Source of the DNA: Enterobacter sp. JBIWA008
Lineage (GTDB): Bacteria; Pseudomonadota; Gammaproteobacteria; Enterobacterales; Enterobacteriaceae
Length of the DNA: 64,000 nucleotides
Reading direction: 5' to 3'
Assembly (NCBI RefSeq): GCF_019968765.1
Contig: NZ_CP074149.1
Location: 2,666,001 to 2,730,000, forward strand
Position numbers and translations under genes: made by a program. Every line of letters begins with the position of its first letter. Positions within the stretch are counted from its first letter, which is position 1. Below, in pieces: positions 36,463 through 46,203 of this stretch. A model generated the notes under the pieces. The model had not been told where the DNA came from. It searched no databases and saw nothing but the letters and a program-made list of their open reading frames with translations.

Positions 36463-36469
36463 CTATACT
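36463..36469 (+). promoter_or_regulatory. SigmaS-type -10 element of osmB
   Basis: CTATACT, the extended sigmaS -10, placed 47 bases before the osmB start. It is overlapped by a perfect inverted repeat TTAAGTAT / ATACTTAA (36447-36454 and 36465-36472). osmB is osmotically and stationary-phase induced in E. coli, in keeping with this. The remainder of 36281-36515 shows no gene. Confidence 0.6.
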
Positions 36470-36515
36470 TAACGTGTACCTCTTTCCGTGAATCGATAAT
36501 TCAGGAGAAAGTATT

Positions 36516-36734
36516 ATGACCTTAACCAGCAAAAAATTAGCCGCCGCTGTTCTGGCAATCACTGTAGCAATGTCCCTGAGCGCGTGCTCTAACTGGTCTA
36601 AACGTGACCGTAACACCGCTATTGGTGCCGGTGCCGGTGCTCTCGGTGGTGCAGTATTAACGGATGGTAGTACGCTGGGTACATTAGGTGGCGCTGCTGT
36701 CGGCGGTATTATCGGTCACCAGGTTGGCAAATAA
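36516..36734 (+). CDS. osmB: Osmotically inducible lipoprotein OsmB
   Basis: 72-residue envelope lipoprotein, same length as E. coli. Signal peptide with lipobox LSAC (Cys24), followed by SNWSKRDRN and a Gly/Ala-rich glycine-zipper segment (AIGAGAGALGGAVL, AAVGGIIGHQVGK) that can insert in or line a membrane. Start follows AGGAGAAAG. It is read from a sigmaS-like promoter and ends at a strong hairpin. Confidence 0.96.
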   Translation: MTLTSKKLAAAVLAITVAMSLSACSNWSKRDRNTAIGAGAGALGGAVLTDGSTLGTLGGAAVGGIIGHQVGK

Positions 36735-36808
36735 TTATTATCTAAGCCTTCCCCGGCATCGCGATATTTGAACGCATTTCAGGTCTGACATACGCACGTA
36801 TATAACAT

Positions 36809-36841
36809 GAGCCACGGCATTTGCCGTGGCTCATTTATTTT
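36809..36841. terminator. Bidirectional terminator between osmB and yciH
   Basis: Perfect 10-bp stem GAGCCACGGC / GCCGTGGCTC with loop ATTT, followed on the plus strand by ATTTATTTT. It also lies just beyond the yciH stop and may serve the convergent transcript, though its minus-side T tract is weak. Confidence 0.75.
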
Positions 36842-37166
36842 AGCCGCCTGCCAGTTTGACTTTCATGCCTTTGGCCTCCAGCAGTGATTTTATTAAATCG
36901 CGCTTATCGCCCTGGATTTCAATAATGCCGTCTTTCACGGCACCGCCGCAGCCACACTTCTTTTTCAGCTCGGCCGCCAGCTTTGCCAGTTCAGCATCAT
37001 CCAGGTCAATGCCGGAGATAAGGCAAACCCCTTTCCCTTTTCGTCCACTGGTTTGACGCTGGATCCGAACGATACCGTCCCCTTTTAGACGTTCCACTTT
37101 CGCTTTCGGTTCGTCTATACGCCCGCTATCGGTTGAATAGACCAGACGGCTGTTGGAATCGGTCAT
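36840..37166 (-). CDS. yciH: YciH, SUI1/eIF1-like protein
   Basis: 108 residues, full SUI1 fold: VRIQRQTSGRKGKGVCLISGIDLDDAELAKLAAELKKKCGCGGAVKDGIIEIQGDKRD. It resembles eukaryotic initiation factor 1 and in E. coli can discriminate start codons in vitro and represses translation in stress; its physiological role is not settled. Its start overlaps the pyrF stop by one base (TAATG), so the two are coupled. Confidence 0.94.
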   Translation of the reverse strand: MTDSNSRLVYSTDSGRIDEPKAKVERLKGDGIVRIQRQTSGRKGKGVCLISGIDLDDAELAKLAAELKKKCGCGGAVKDGIIEIQGDKRDLIKSLLEAKGMKVKLAGG

Positions 37167-37903
37167 TACGCCCCCTTCTTCAGCGTTGCGTTGATAGCCT
37201 TAAGCGTCTCAGCCGGATTTGCAGACTGCGTAACCGGACGTCCGATGACCATATAGTCAACGCCAGCAGCCAGCGCCTGCTCAGGCGTCATAATGCGGCG
37301 CTGATCGCCTACGTCGCTGCCTGCAGGGCGGATACCCGGCGTAACCAGTTTAAAATCCTGACCCAGCGCTGATTTGAAACGTACCGCTTCCTGCGCGGAG
37401 CAAACAACGCCATCCAGGCCGCAATGCTTCGTCAGACGCGCGAGACGTTCGGCATGCTCGGCGGGTGACAACGTCACGCCCAGGTCGCGTAAATCATTTT
37501 CGTCCATACTGGTCAGCACGGTGACCGCAATCAGCAACGGCGCATCTTTACCGAACGGCAGGAGCGCCTCTCGGGCGGCTGTCATCATTCTTGCCCCACC
37601 CGATGCATGGACATTGACCATCCATACGCCCAGCTCTGCGGCTGCGGCAACCGCGTGCGCCGTGGTATTCGGGATATCATGGAATTTCAGGTCGAGGAAA
37701 ACGTCAAAGCCGCGCTGCTGCAGATCGCGAACGATTTGCGGTCCAAACAGCGTGAACATCTCTTTGCCAACTTTCAGGCGGCAGTCGCGAGGGTCAATGC
37801 CGTCGACAAACGCCAGTGCAGCGTCACGCTTGTTGTAATCAAGCGCAACAACAACAGGAGAATCCGTAATTACGCGGGAAGTGGAGGATGTAACAGACGT
37901 CAT
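37166..37903 (-). CDS. pyrF: Orotidine 5'-phosphate decarboxylase
   Basis: Last step of UMP synthesis. 245 residues, TIM barrel. The catalytic charge network DxKxxD is seen in [15 protein letters not shown], and the phosphate loop is [11 protein letters not shown]. An open frame reaches back to 37996, but the ATG at 37903 follows AAAGGG and gives the E. coli length. Downstream of lapAB, upstream of and overlapping yciH. The 185 bases between lapB and pyrF show no gene. Confidence 0.96.
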   Translation of the reverse strand: MTSVTSSTSRVITDSPVVVALDYNKRDAALAFVDGIDPRDCRLKVGKEMFTLFGPQIVRDLQQRGFDVFLDLKFHDIPNTTAHAVAAAAELGVWMVNVHASGGARMMTAAREALLPFGKDAPLLIAVTVLTSMDENDLRDLGVTLSPAEHAERLARLTKHCGLDGVVCSAQEAVRFKSALGQDFKLVTPGIRPAGSDVGDQRRIMTPEQALAAGVDYMVIGRPVTQSANPAETLKAINATLKKGA

Positions 37904-38088
37904 GACCAGCCCTTTTCGTCTATGGGCGCGCAGCGGCGCGGAACAGATAAACGGCCAGCATTCTACCTGCCGACGCCGCAAATTGACAGGATCCATTTAC
38001 GCGCCTGCCAGGCCGGCAAACCGCACGGAATTCAGGACAGGGTAAAAACCATCAGTATGTTGTAACTAAAATGAGGCGTTTTAAAAAA

Positions 38089-39258
38089 TTACTGCCCGTC
38101 CAGGCCGCGGATTGGTTTGATGGTGGACCAGGCACGGCAGGAAGGACAGTGCCAGTAGAGCGTATACGCGGTAAAGCCACACTTCTGGCAGCGATAGCGC
38201 GGCTTGCTGCGCACCTGCTCGCCAACCATGTCGCGCAGCACCATTAGGCTCTCTTTGGCGCGCCCTTCTTCAGCGTCGTTCAGGTGGTAATCCATCAGCT
38301 TATGGAATACCCGCATGGTCGGATGACGCTGCAGCTGACGCGTAATATAAACCTGCGCGGTGTCGCTTCCCTCATACTGCTCAACGACGTCTGAGAGCAT
38401 TAGTTCAGCGGTGGCACCGGTATTCTCTTCCACGCAACGACGCAGGAATGCTACCCACTCTTCCTGCTTGTCCAGCTGTTGATAGCAGGTTTGCAGCATT
38501 TCCAGCGTTTCACTGACCAGCTCTTTGTCCTGGTCGATAACCCGCAGCAGGCTTTCAACGGCTTTAGCGTAGTCGCCATTCGCCATAAAGACACGCCCCA
38601 TCATGATGGAGATCCGCGCGCTGTTGCGGTCCGCGGCGGCGCCTTTCTTCAGCAGCGCCATGGCTTTATCCATGTCGTCATTGCCCATCTGCTGAAGCGC
38701 AAGCTCACAGTAGAAATGCGCTATCTCCACGCGCTGCTTATCTTTACCCAGCTTCACCAGCCGTTCAGCGGTATCAATGGCTTTCTGCCAGTCGCTGGTG
38801 GCCTGATAAATCTGCAGGAGCTGCTGCAACGCGCCAATGCGAAAATCTGTTTCATCTACCAGCTGCGCGAACATATCTTCAGCGCGATCGTACAACCCCG
38901 CGGCCATGTAATCACGCCCCAGCTGTTGCACCGCAAGGAGACGTTGATCGTAGGTCAGCGAGGCGCTTTCCATCAGGGTCTGGTGAATGCGAATGGCGCG
39001 ATCGACCTCGCCGCGCGAGCGGAACAGGTTGCCCAGGGTGAGATGCGCTTCAACCGTCCCCGTATCCTCTTTCAGCATATCAAGGAACAGATCTACCGCT
39101 TTGTCCTGCTGATTGCTCAGGAGGAAGTTTACCCCCGCAACGTAGTCGCGGGAGAGCCGGTTGGCCTCATCCTGTTTTGTTTGTTGCGCACTTCTGCGGC
39201 CCATATACCAGCCATAGGCTGCGGCTACAGGCAAAAGCAGAAACAACAACTCCAGCAT
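38089..39258 (-). CDS. lapB: LapB (YciM), LPS assembly regulator
   Basis: Inner-membrane-anchored cytoplasmic protein of 389 residues that brings LpxC to the FtsH protease and so sets LPS output. N-terminal helix (MLELLFLLLPVAAAYGWYMG), about nine TPR repeats (for example VEAHLTLGNLFRSRGEVDRAI), and a C-terminal rubredoxin-like metal site with two CxxC pairs (YRCQKCGF, WHCPSCRAW). Begins six bases after lapA, forming one operon with it. Confidence 0.96.
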   Translation of the reverse strand: MLELLFLLLPVAAAYGWYMGRRSAQQTKQDEANRLSRDYVAGVNFLLSNQQDKAVDLFLDMLKEDTGTVEAHLTLGNLFRSRGEVDRAIRIHQTLMESASLTYDQRLLAVQQLGRDYMAAGLYDRAEDMFAQLVDETDFRIGALQQLLQIYQATSDWQKAIDTAERLVKLGKDKQRVEIAHFYCELALQQMGNDDMDKAMALLKKGAAADRNSARISIMMGRVFMANGDYAKAVESLLRVIDQDKELVSETLEMLQTCYQQLDKQEEWVAFLRRCVEENTGATAELMLSDVVEQYEGSDTAQVYITRQLQRHPTMRVFHKLMDYHLNDAEEGRAKESLMVLRDMVGEQVRSKPRYRCQKCGFTAYTLYWHCPSCRAWSTIKPIRGLDGQ

Positions 39259-39264
39259 AGTCGA

Positions 39265-39573
39265 TTATTCCTTCACGACCGGCACACCAGAGCTTTCCGG
39301 GATGTCAGACGCAGGGGCAATGTTATTTTCGAGTCGCTTAATTTTACGTTCAGCGCGCGCAAGAGAAACACGGACTTTCAGCCAGAACAGACCGCAAACC
39401 AGCCAGCCAATGGCAAAGCCGGCAGCAAATAAGACCGCCAGCAGGCTCGAGACGCGATACTCGCCCTGAGCCAGCAGATAGTTAAACGTCACCTGCTGAT
39501 CGTTTTGTGCACCCAACGTGACTGAAATGACAAAAATCGCCAATACCAGTAAGAAAATGAGTAAATATTTCAC
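39265..39573 (-). CDS. lapA: LapA (YciS), LPS assembly membrane protein
   Basis: 102 residues. Two N-terminal hydrophobic helices (KYLLIFLLVLAIFVISVTLG; LLAVLFAAGFAIGWLVCGLFWL) and a basic coiled-coil tail (RVSLARAERKIKRLENN). The frame is open to ATG 39597, but the protein aligns with E. coli from a GTG at 39573, preceded by GGGAAG; I choose the GTG. It works with LapB in LPS transport control. Confidence 0.92.
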   Translation of the reverse strand: MKYLLIFLLVLAIFVISVTLGAQNDQQVTFNYLLAQGEYRVSSLLAVLFAAGFAIGWLVCGLFWLKVRVSLARAERKIKRLENNIAPASDIPESSGVPVVKE

Positions 39574-39721
39574 ATTACTTCCCGTTATGTGGTTCAAGCG
39601 AATAAAGTGTGTTCAATTCACCGCAATCAGCCTTATAAACTACCATTTTAGCGACGAGCGCGAAACGGAAAAAGTGACGCGCAGGTCATGGATCTATGGG
39701 CAAAATACGGAATATCAACCG

Positions 39722-40489
39722 TCAGGCGTCTGTCTGGTCCCTTTCGGCTATTTCTTCTTTCTCTTCTGGCGGTGGCGTTAGCGGGCCGCAGAATCGTTCA
39801 GTGAGCCAGGTCGCCATCATAATCAGCAGCCATGAGATGAGCGTGGCGACGACCAGATCGCGCGGCCAGTGCATCCCCAGCAGCAAGCGGCTGCCCATAA
39901 CCCCCGTCGCCCAGACCAGTAAAATCACGATAGTGACCGTTCGACGCCGTGGCCAAAGCAGCCCAACCCCCAGCAACGCCCAGCTGGCCGCAAACATGGT
40001 GTGACCGGAAGGAAACGCGAACCCCGTCTCTTTCTGCCAGTGTTTACGCAAGAATTTCGGGATATCCTGCTGTTCCGCAAGCTGTTCTTTCACCAGCGCG
40101 CCGCGATCTTTACGCTTTAAATTGTAGAACTCATCCACCGGAATATGATGCGTTTTTTCCAGCCAGACGACAAAAGGACGCGGCTCCTGAACGCGATCTT
40201 TAACCCAGGACTTCACGCCCTGCCCGACAAGGATAGCGCCCCCGAGGATCGCAAAGAGCATCAGCGCCGCGCGCAGACGAAAGCGCAGGCACCACAGAAA
40301 CCAGGCGCAAAGAAGTACGTGGGTAATAACTCCCCACGGCTGGGTGACCGTTTCCGTTATCCAGTATAACGTTTTCAGCCACATGGCGTTCTGCCCGGGC
40401 TGCCACATCCAGCCTGAAAGCCATACGGCCAGAGGCATAATCAGTAAAATGACCGCACCTGCTGCCGTACGTCTGGCGATTGAAAGCAT
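39722..40489 (-). CDS. pgpB: Phosphatidylglycerophosphatase B
   Basis: Membrane lipid phosphatase of the PAP2 family, 255 residues; acts on phosphatidylglycerophosphate, undecaprenyl pyrophosphate and other lipid phosphates at the periplasmic face. All three PAP2 motifs are present: KDRVQEPRP (C1), FPSGHTMFA (C2) and GSRLLLGMHWPRD (C3). About six helices. Start behind AAGGAGAAGAC. Divergent from ribA, 198 bases away. Confidence 0.95.
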   Translation of the reverse strand: MLSIARRTAAGAVILLIMPLAVWLSGWMWQPGQNAMWLKTLYWITETVTQPWGVITHVLLCAWFLWCLRFRLRAALMLFAILGGAILVGQGVKSWVKDRVQEPRPFVVWLEKTHHIPVDEFYNLKRKDRGALVKEQLAEQQDIPKFLRKHWQKETGFAFPSGHTMFAASWALLGVGLLWPRRRTVTIVILLVWATGVMGSRLLLGMHWPRDLVVATLISWLLIMMATWLTERFCGPLTPPPEEKEEIAERDQTDA

Positions 40490-40687
40490 GTCTTCTCCTT
40501 TTTTCGCTAAGCATCACAATCATAACTGAAATTAATCCTCCGGGTGGAGATGTCGGATCGTGCGTTTAACGTTCATATAGCATGGTGCCCATTAGGCGAA
40601 CCTGCTGAGATTGTGGCAAAATGAATTGATACAGAAAGCAAAACAGGGCAAAGGCACGAAACGTGTCAGCCTACTCTGGAGAATCAC

Positions 40688-41278
40688 ATGCAGCTTAAAC
40701 GTGTGGCAGAAGCCAAACTGCCAACCCCATGGGGCGATTTCCTGATGGTGGGTTTTGAAGAACTGGCAACCGGACAGGATCATGTCGCGCTGGTGTATGG
40801 CGACATTTCAGGGCAGACGCCGGTGCTGTCCCGCGTCCATTCAGAGTGTCTCACCGGCGACGCGCTGTTCAGCCTGCGCTGTGATTGTGGTTTCCAGCTG
40901 GAAGCCGCCCTGTCTCATATTGCAGAAGAAGGTCGCGGTGTGCTGCTTTATCACCGTCAGGAAGGTCGTAATATTGGTCTACTGAATAAAATCCGCGCTT
41001 ACGCGCTTCAGGACCAGGGCTACGATACGGTTGAAGCAAACCATCAGCTCGGCTTTGCCGCTGATGAACGTGACTTCACCTTGTGCGCCGATATGTTCAA
41101 GCTTCTGGGCGTGGACGAAGTTCGCCTGCTGACCAATAACCCGAAAAAAGTGGAGATCCTGACCGAGGCCGGGATCAACATCGTCGAGCGTGTACCGCTG
41201 ATTGTGGGTCGTAACCCGAAAAACGCCCACTACCTGGATACCAAAGCCGCCAAAATGGGCCATCTGCTGAAAGAGTGA
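40688..41278 (+). CDS. ribA: GTP cyclohydrolase II
   Basis: First step of riboflavin synthesis, opening GTP to a diaminopyrimidine. 196 residues. Zinc site [15 protein letters not shown] (three Cys), substrate loop [14 protein letters not shown] with catalytic Tyr/Arg nearby. Start behind CTGGAGAATCAC. No riboswitch-like leader was seen in the 198-base gap; a bidirectional terminator follows. Confidence 0.97.
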   Translation: MQLKRVAEAKLPTPWGDFLMVGFEELATGQDHVALVYGDISGQTPVLSRVHSECLTGDALFSLRCDCGFQLEAALSHIAEEGRGVLLYHRQEGRNIGLLNKIRAYALQDQGYDTVEANHQLGFAADERDFTLCADMFKLLGVDEVRLLTNNPKKVEILTEAGINIVERVPLIVGRNPKNAHYLDTKAAKMGHLLKE

Positions 41279-41286
41279 TCCTAAAA

Positions 41287-41308
41287 AGCCCGGCACGCGT
41301 GCCGGGCT
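41287..41308. terminator. Bidirectional terminator between ribA and acnA
   Basis: Perfect 11-bp palindrome AGCCCGGCACG/CGTGCCGGGCT. On the minus strand TTTTTAG follows, a good tail for acnA; on the plus strand CGTTTC follows ribA. Confidence 0.85.
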
Positions 41309-41315
41309 CGTTTCA

Positions 41316-43991
41316 TCAGTCCAGCATCTTACGAATCACATAATGTAAAATGCCGTCGTTTTGGTAATAGGTCAGTTCGGTTGCCGTATCAATACGACAC
41401 CGGCAATCCAGCACCTCGGTTTTCCCGTCTATCCGCGTTAGCTTCACCGGCACCGTTTTACCCGGCTGCAGGTTTTGCAGACCGCTAATCTCAATCTGCT
41501 CTTCCCCGGTCAGTCCCAGCGTTTTACGCGTCACGCCCTGCGGAAACTCGAGCGGCAGGATCCCCATACCGATCAGATTCGAGCGGTGAATACGTTCAAA
41601 CGATTCGGCGATGACCACGCGAACGCCAAGCAGACGCGGACCTTTCGCCGCCCAGTCACGGCTGGAGCCGGAACCGTACTCTTTCCCGGCGATCACGGCC
41701 AGCGGCGTACCTTCCTGTTGATATTTGACCGCCGCATCATAAATCGAAACCACTTCCGTACCCGGCAGATGACGCGTCATGCCCCCTTCCACGCCCGGTA
41801 CCATTTCGTTACGAATGCGGATGTTAGCAAACGTTCCGCGCATCATGACTTCATGGTTGCCGCGGCGCGATCCGTAGGAGTTAAAATCACGGCGTTCGAC
41901 GCCCCGGCTTTGCAGATAATGACCAGCAGGGCTATCGGCTTTGATGCTCCCCGCCGGAGAGATATGGTCGGTAGTGACGGAATCTCCCAGCATCGCCAGT
42001 ATGCGCGCGCCGTGGATATCCTTAAGCGGTGCCGGCTCGGCCTGCATCTCATCAAAGAACGGCGACAGACGAATATAGGTCGAGTCATCCTGCCAGTCGT
42101 AGGTATCTGAGCCCACGACGTTGATGGTTTTCCACTCCGGCGTGCCTTCAAAGACCTCCGCATACTCTTTGCGGAACATCTCGGTTGAGACCTTTTCAAC
42201 GGCCAGCGCGATTTCACGCGAAGATGGCCAGATATCTTTCAGGTAGACAGGATCATTCTTGCGATCGTGGCCAATCGGGTCGGTCGCCAGGTTGATATTC
42301 ATGTTACCTGCCAGGGCATAAGCTACCACCAGCGGCGGCGAGGCGAGCCAGTTGGTTTTCACCAGCGGGTGAATACGCCCTTCAAAGTTACGGTTGCCGG
42401 ACAGGACCGCGCCTACCGTCAGGTCGCCCTGCTTGATCGCCGTTTCAATGGGTTCAGGCAGCGGACCGGAGTTACCAATACAGGTCGTACAGCCGTAGCC
42501 CACGAGGTTAAAGCCCAGCTCGTCAAGGTACGGCGTCAGTTTGGCCTGTGCCAGGTAATCCGACACCACTTTGGAACCCGGTGCCAGCGAGGCCTTGACC
42601 CATGGCTGAGGTTTTAGCCCAAGCTCTACCGCCTTTTTAGCCAGCAGACCGGCCGCCATTAATACGCTGGGGTTCGAGGTATTGGTGCAGGAGGTAATAG
42701 CGGCAATAACCACCGCGCCATCCGGGAGCTGATACTGATGTCCGTTCATAACATAGCCGACCGGACGATGGTCTTTCTGCGCCACGTTCACTTCCAGCGC
42801 ATTGCTGGCGGCAAAGGCTTTTGGCACGTCCCTCAGCGCAACCCGATCCTGCGGACGTTTCGGCCCGGCGAGGCTCGCCTCGACGCTTCCCATATCGAGT
42901 TCAAGCGTGCTGGTGAAGACCGGTTCATCGCCCGGGTTTCGCCACATGCCCTGCGCTTTGGTATAGGCCTCCACCAACGCGACCTGCTCTTCGCTGCGCC
43001 CGCTAAGGCGCATGTACTCCAGCGTGACATCATCGATGGGGAAAAAGCCGCAGGTTGCTCCATATTCCGGTGCCATGTTGGCAATGGTGGCGCGGTCGGC
43101 CAGCGGCAGCGAATCCAGTCCGTCTCCGTAGAATTCGACAAACTTACCCACCACACCATGCTTACGCAGCATCTGGGTGACGGTGAGCACCAGATCGGTG
43201 GCGGTAATGCCTTCAGACAGCTTGCCGGTGAGCTTGAAGCCCACCACGTCAGGGATAAGCATGGACACCGGCTGGCCGAGCATGGCCGCTTCCGCTTCGA
43301 TACCCCCGACGCCCCACCCCAACACGCCCAGACCGTTGATCATGGTGGTATGGGAGTCCGTGCCCACCAGCGTGTCCGGATAGGCGACCCACTCTTTATC
43401 CTGCAACTCACTCCAGACGGCTTTACCCAGATATTCAAGGTTAACCTGGTGACAAATACCGGTACCCGGCGGGACCACGCTAAACCGGCTGAACGCCTGC
43501 TGCCCCCACTTCAGGAACACGTAGCGCTCGTGGTTGCGCTCCATCTCAAGACGCACGTTCTCGCCAAAGGCGTCGTCATCACCAAAGCGGTCAACGGTTA
43601 CGGAGTGGTCAATGACGAGGTCAACAGGGGAAAGCGGATTCACTTTTGCCGTATCTCCGCCGAGACGCTTAACGGCCTCGCGCATCGCGGCTAAATCAAC
43701 GACGGCAGGGACGCCGGTAAAGTCCTGCATCAGCACCCTTGCCGGGCGGTAGGCGATTTCTCTGTCGGCATGGGCTTTTTCAAGCCACCCTGCCAGCGCC
43801 TGGATATCATCGAGGGTGACAGAGTCACCGTCCTGCCAGCGCAACAGATTTTCCAGTAAAACTTTCAATGACTTGGGTAAACGCGAAATGTCCCCAAGCG
43901 TTCTGGCAGCCAGCGGCAGGCTGTAGTAATGCCAGGTTTTGTTTTCTGCCTGTAATGTGTCCTTACTGGCTTCGCGTAGGGTTAACGACAT
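41316..43991 (-). CDS. acnA: Aconitate hydratase A
   Basis: Stress and stationary-phase aconitase, citrate to isocitrate, [4Fe-4S] enzyme. 891 residues from ATG 43991, which follows a strong AAGGAGGAG; the frame continues open for 76 codons upstream but that is not used. Cluster cysteines are in [10 protein letters not shown] and [12 protein letters not shown]; the swivelling C-terminal domain has [24 protein letters not shown] and [16 protein letters not shown]. Length and motifs match AcnA rather than AcnB. In E. coli it is induced by SoxRS and sigmaS. Confidence 0.97.
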   Translation of the reverse strand: MSLTLREASKDTLQAENKTWHYYSLPLAARTLGDISRLPKSLKVLLENLLRWQDGDSVTLDDIQALAGWLEKAHADREIAYRPARVLMQDFTGVPAVVDLAAMREAVKRLGGDTAKVNPLSPVDLVIDHSVTVDRFGDDDAFGENVRLEMERNHERYVFLKWGQQAFSRFSVVPPGTGICHQVNLEYLGKAVWSELQDKEWVAYPDTLVGTDSHTTMINGLGVLGWGVGGIEAEAAMLGQPVSMLIPDVVGFKLTGKLSEGITATDLVLTVTQMLRKHGVVGKFVEFYGDGLDSLPLADRATIANMAPEYGATCGFFPIDDVTLEYMRLSGRSEEQVALVEAYTKAQGMWRNPGDEPVFTSTLELDMGSVEASLAGPKRPQDRVALRDVPKAFAASNALEVNVAQKDHRPVGYVMNGHQYQLPDGAVVIAAITSCTNTSNPSVLMAAGLLAKKAVELGLKPQPWVKASLAPGSKVVSDYLAQAKLTPYLDELGFNLVGYGCTTCIGNSGPLPEPIETAIKQGDLTVGAVLSGNRNFEGRIHPLVKTNWLASPPLVVAYALAGNMNINLATDPIGHDRKNDPVYLKDIWPSSREIALAVEKVSTEMFRKEYAEVFEGTPEWKTINVVGSDTYDWQDDSTYIRLSPFFDEMQAEPAPLKDIHGARILAMLGDSVTTDHISPAGSIKADSPAGHYLQSRGVERRDFNSYGSRRGNHEVMMRGTFANIRIRNEMVPGVEGGMTRHLPGTEVVSIYDAAVKYQQEGTPLAVIAGKEYGSGSSRDWAAKGPRLLGVRVVIAESFERIHRSNLIGMGILPLEFPQGVTRKTLGLTGEEQIEISGLQNLQPGKTVPVKLTRIDGKTEVLDCRCRIDTATELTYYQNDGILHYVIRKMLD

Positions 43992-44121
43992 AAGCTCCTC
44001 CTTAATCACAGAGATGCCCCGACAATCATCAGGGCCGTAATTAAAGATAACACAAAGATGTCGTAACGTTTTGATAACAACCCAAATTGATAAATTTAGG
44101 ATTGGTCCCGAATGGGAAAAC

Positions 44122-44145
44122 AAAAAACCCCGCCGTAGCGAGGTT
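44122..44145 (-). terminator. Terminator after ymiC
   Basis: Minus strand stem AACCTCGC / GCGGGGTT (one G-T wobble) with a four-base loop, then TTTT. It lies eight bases after the ymiC stop and 130 bases before the acnA start. Confidence 0.7.
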
Positions 44146-44152
44146 TTACAAT

Positions 44153-44251
44153 TTAGCGGAGGGCCAACCAGATGAGCTGACTCCAGAACAGAATCGACAC
44201 GGTAAAAACGCCGATCCATGACCAGTATTTGTGAGACGTCATGTTATTCAT
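44153..44251 (-). CDS. ymiC: YmiC, 32-residue membrane protein
   Basis: Tiny open frame too short for routine prediction. The product [16 protein letters not shown] continues [16 protein letters not shown]: a single Trp-rich transmembrane helix, resembling the E. coli small protein YmiC in the same place. An internal ATG three codons in is an alternative start; the ribosome site is weak. It is followed by its own terminator, which supports it as a separate transcript unit. Function unknown. Confidence 0.7.
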   Translation of the reverse strand: MNNMTSHKYWSWIGVFTVSILFWSQLIWLALR

Positions 44252-44389
44252 CGTAGGGACACCAGGCATTATTTATTAAAAGTTCCGAGGTGAGTCCTCA
44301 GTGCTATATTGCTGATGTGTATTTATTAAAGAGTACAAAAGTGCAGAGTCGATATTCAGACTATTTGCATCATTACGCAATTAACTAAA

Positions 44390-44560
44390 TTATTGTTTTT
44401 TGGGTTCGTCTTCTGCGAACACATCAATAAACGCTTGCTGCTGCGGCGTCAGTTTCCAGGACGCGGGTACAACAGTCGCAGGTGCTTTACGCCCTCTGTG
44501 GCCGTTGTCACGATGCTGACACATCTGTTTCACCGTTTCTGTACGTACCGTCACTGCCAT
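44390..44560 (-). CDS. yciX: YciX, small basic protein
   Basis: 56-residue soluble, basic protein of unknown function, at the position and size of E. coli YciX. Begins MAVTVRTETVKQMCQHRDNG and ends in a helix WKLTPQQQAFIDVFAEDE. The start at 44560 follows GGGG; longer starts overlap ymiA and are rejected. It sits two bases after ymiA, so the pair is an operon. Confidence 0.75.
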   Translation of the reverse strand: MAVTVRTETVKQMCQHRDNGHRGRKAPATVVPASWKLTPQQQAFIDVFAEDEPKKQ

Positions 44561-44562
44561 AT

Positions 44563-44703
44563 TTAACCCCAATATTTCCAGGCCAGGAGAGCAACCACTA
44601 CCCAAAACAGGGTAGAGACGAGAAAGACCGCCAGCCAGGCTTTACGCTTGAGCGCAGGATCCCTTTGCGGTTCTTCACTTCCTGAAGGCATTGCTAACCT
44701 CAT
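44563..44703 (-). CDS. ymiA: YmiA, 46-residue membrane protein
   Basis: Small frame not normally called. The product starts MRLAMPSGSEEPQRD and ends with one helix AWLAVFLVSTLFWVVVALLAW plus KYWG; it is almost identical in layout to E. coli YmiA. Basic residues (LKRK) before the helix suggest the N-terminus is cytoplasmic. First gene of the ymiA-yciX pair. Function unknown. Confidence 0.75.
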   Translation of the reverse strand: MRLAMPSGSEEPQRDPALKRKAWLAVFLVSTLFWVVVALLAWKYWG

Positions 44704-45006
44704 ACAATCGACATCGCTTATCATTTAGGACCAAACAATTGGTACAATTAATCATCTGTTGAGATAAATCCTAAAGAAACTTTAGCCGAAAAGCCAGTGA
44801 ATTTACGCACCGGGAGGTATGAAATATTCAATCTTTTGACCAGAAATAAATAATTGAAAAGAAAAATTTGCGAAGGCGTAAATTAGTTTCTACTTTTGTC
44901 GCCAATTCACGACATTATAACCTTACGAATTAAATGGATAATGACATTATATGGCAGAGGATACGTAGATGATGATAATTCTAATTTAGCTTTGAGGCGT
45001 TATTTC
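44704..45006. other. Gene-free region between ymiA and cysB
   Basis: AT-rich stretch without a convincing open frame on either strand. It should contain the ymiA-yciX promoter (minus strand). A short self-complementary CCAAACAATTGGTACAATT segment near 44731-44750 is visible but no promoter can be placed with confidence. Confidence 0.4.
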
Positions 45007-45035
45007 GGTATCTTTCCCTAAGGGAAAGATACCGG
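45007..45035 (-). terminator. cysB terminator
   Basis: Perfect 13-bp stem CGGTATCTTTCCC with its complement and a TTA loop, six bases past the cysB stop. The tail on the minus strand is AAATAACGCC, without a T run, so termination may depend on other factors. Confidence 0.65.
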
Positions 45036-45041
45036 GTGTGA

Positions 45042-46031
<990 letters not shown>

Positions 46032-46150
46032 TTAGCGCATGCGGTCAATCGCTTAAGACGATTTAATAATAAGAAACAGGTTAACTATAACCACTATATC
46101 ATTTATAGCCTGACTGTATAGTACGGAACAAAAAATAATAACAAGGCAAT

Positions 46151-46177
46151 AAAAAAGGGCCGGAAATACGGCCCTTT
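46151..46177 (-). terminator. topA terminator
   Basis: Minus strand stem AAAGGGCCG / CGGCCCTTT with six-base loop, followed by TTTATT, 27 bases after the topA stop. Confidence 0.85.
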
Positions 46178-46203
46178 CACAGGTAAGTTACGGTAAGGGA
46201 AGA

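Noticed and set aside
38479..39432. 317-codon plus-strand frame opposite lapB
   Set aside because: Shadow of lapB and lapA, which have proper starts, domains and operon structure.
40490..40687. FMN riboswitch before ribA
   Set aside because: The leader lacks the paired conserved elements of that riboswitch; in enterics it precedes ribB, not ribA.
42738..43694. 318-codon plus-strand frame opposite acnA
   Set aside because: Shadow; acnA is intact with all cluster cysteines.
43992..44219. Longer acnA start at 44219
   Set aside because: The ATG at 43991 has a strong ribosome site and gives the normal 891 residues.
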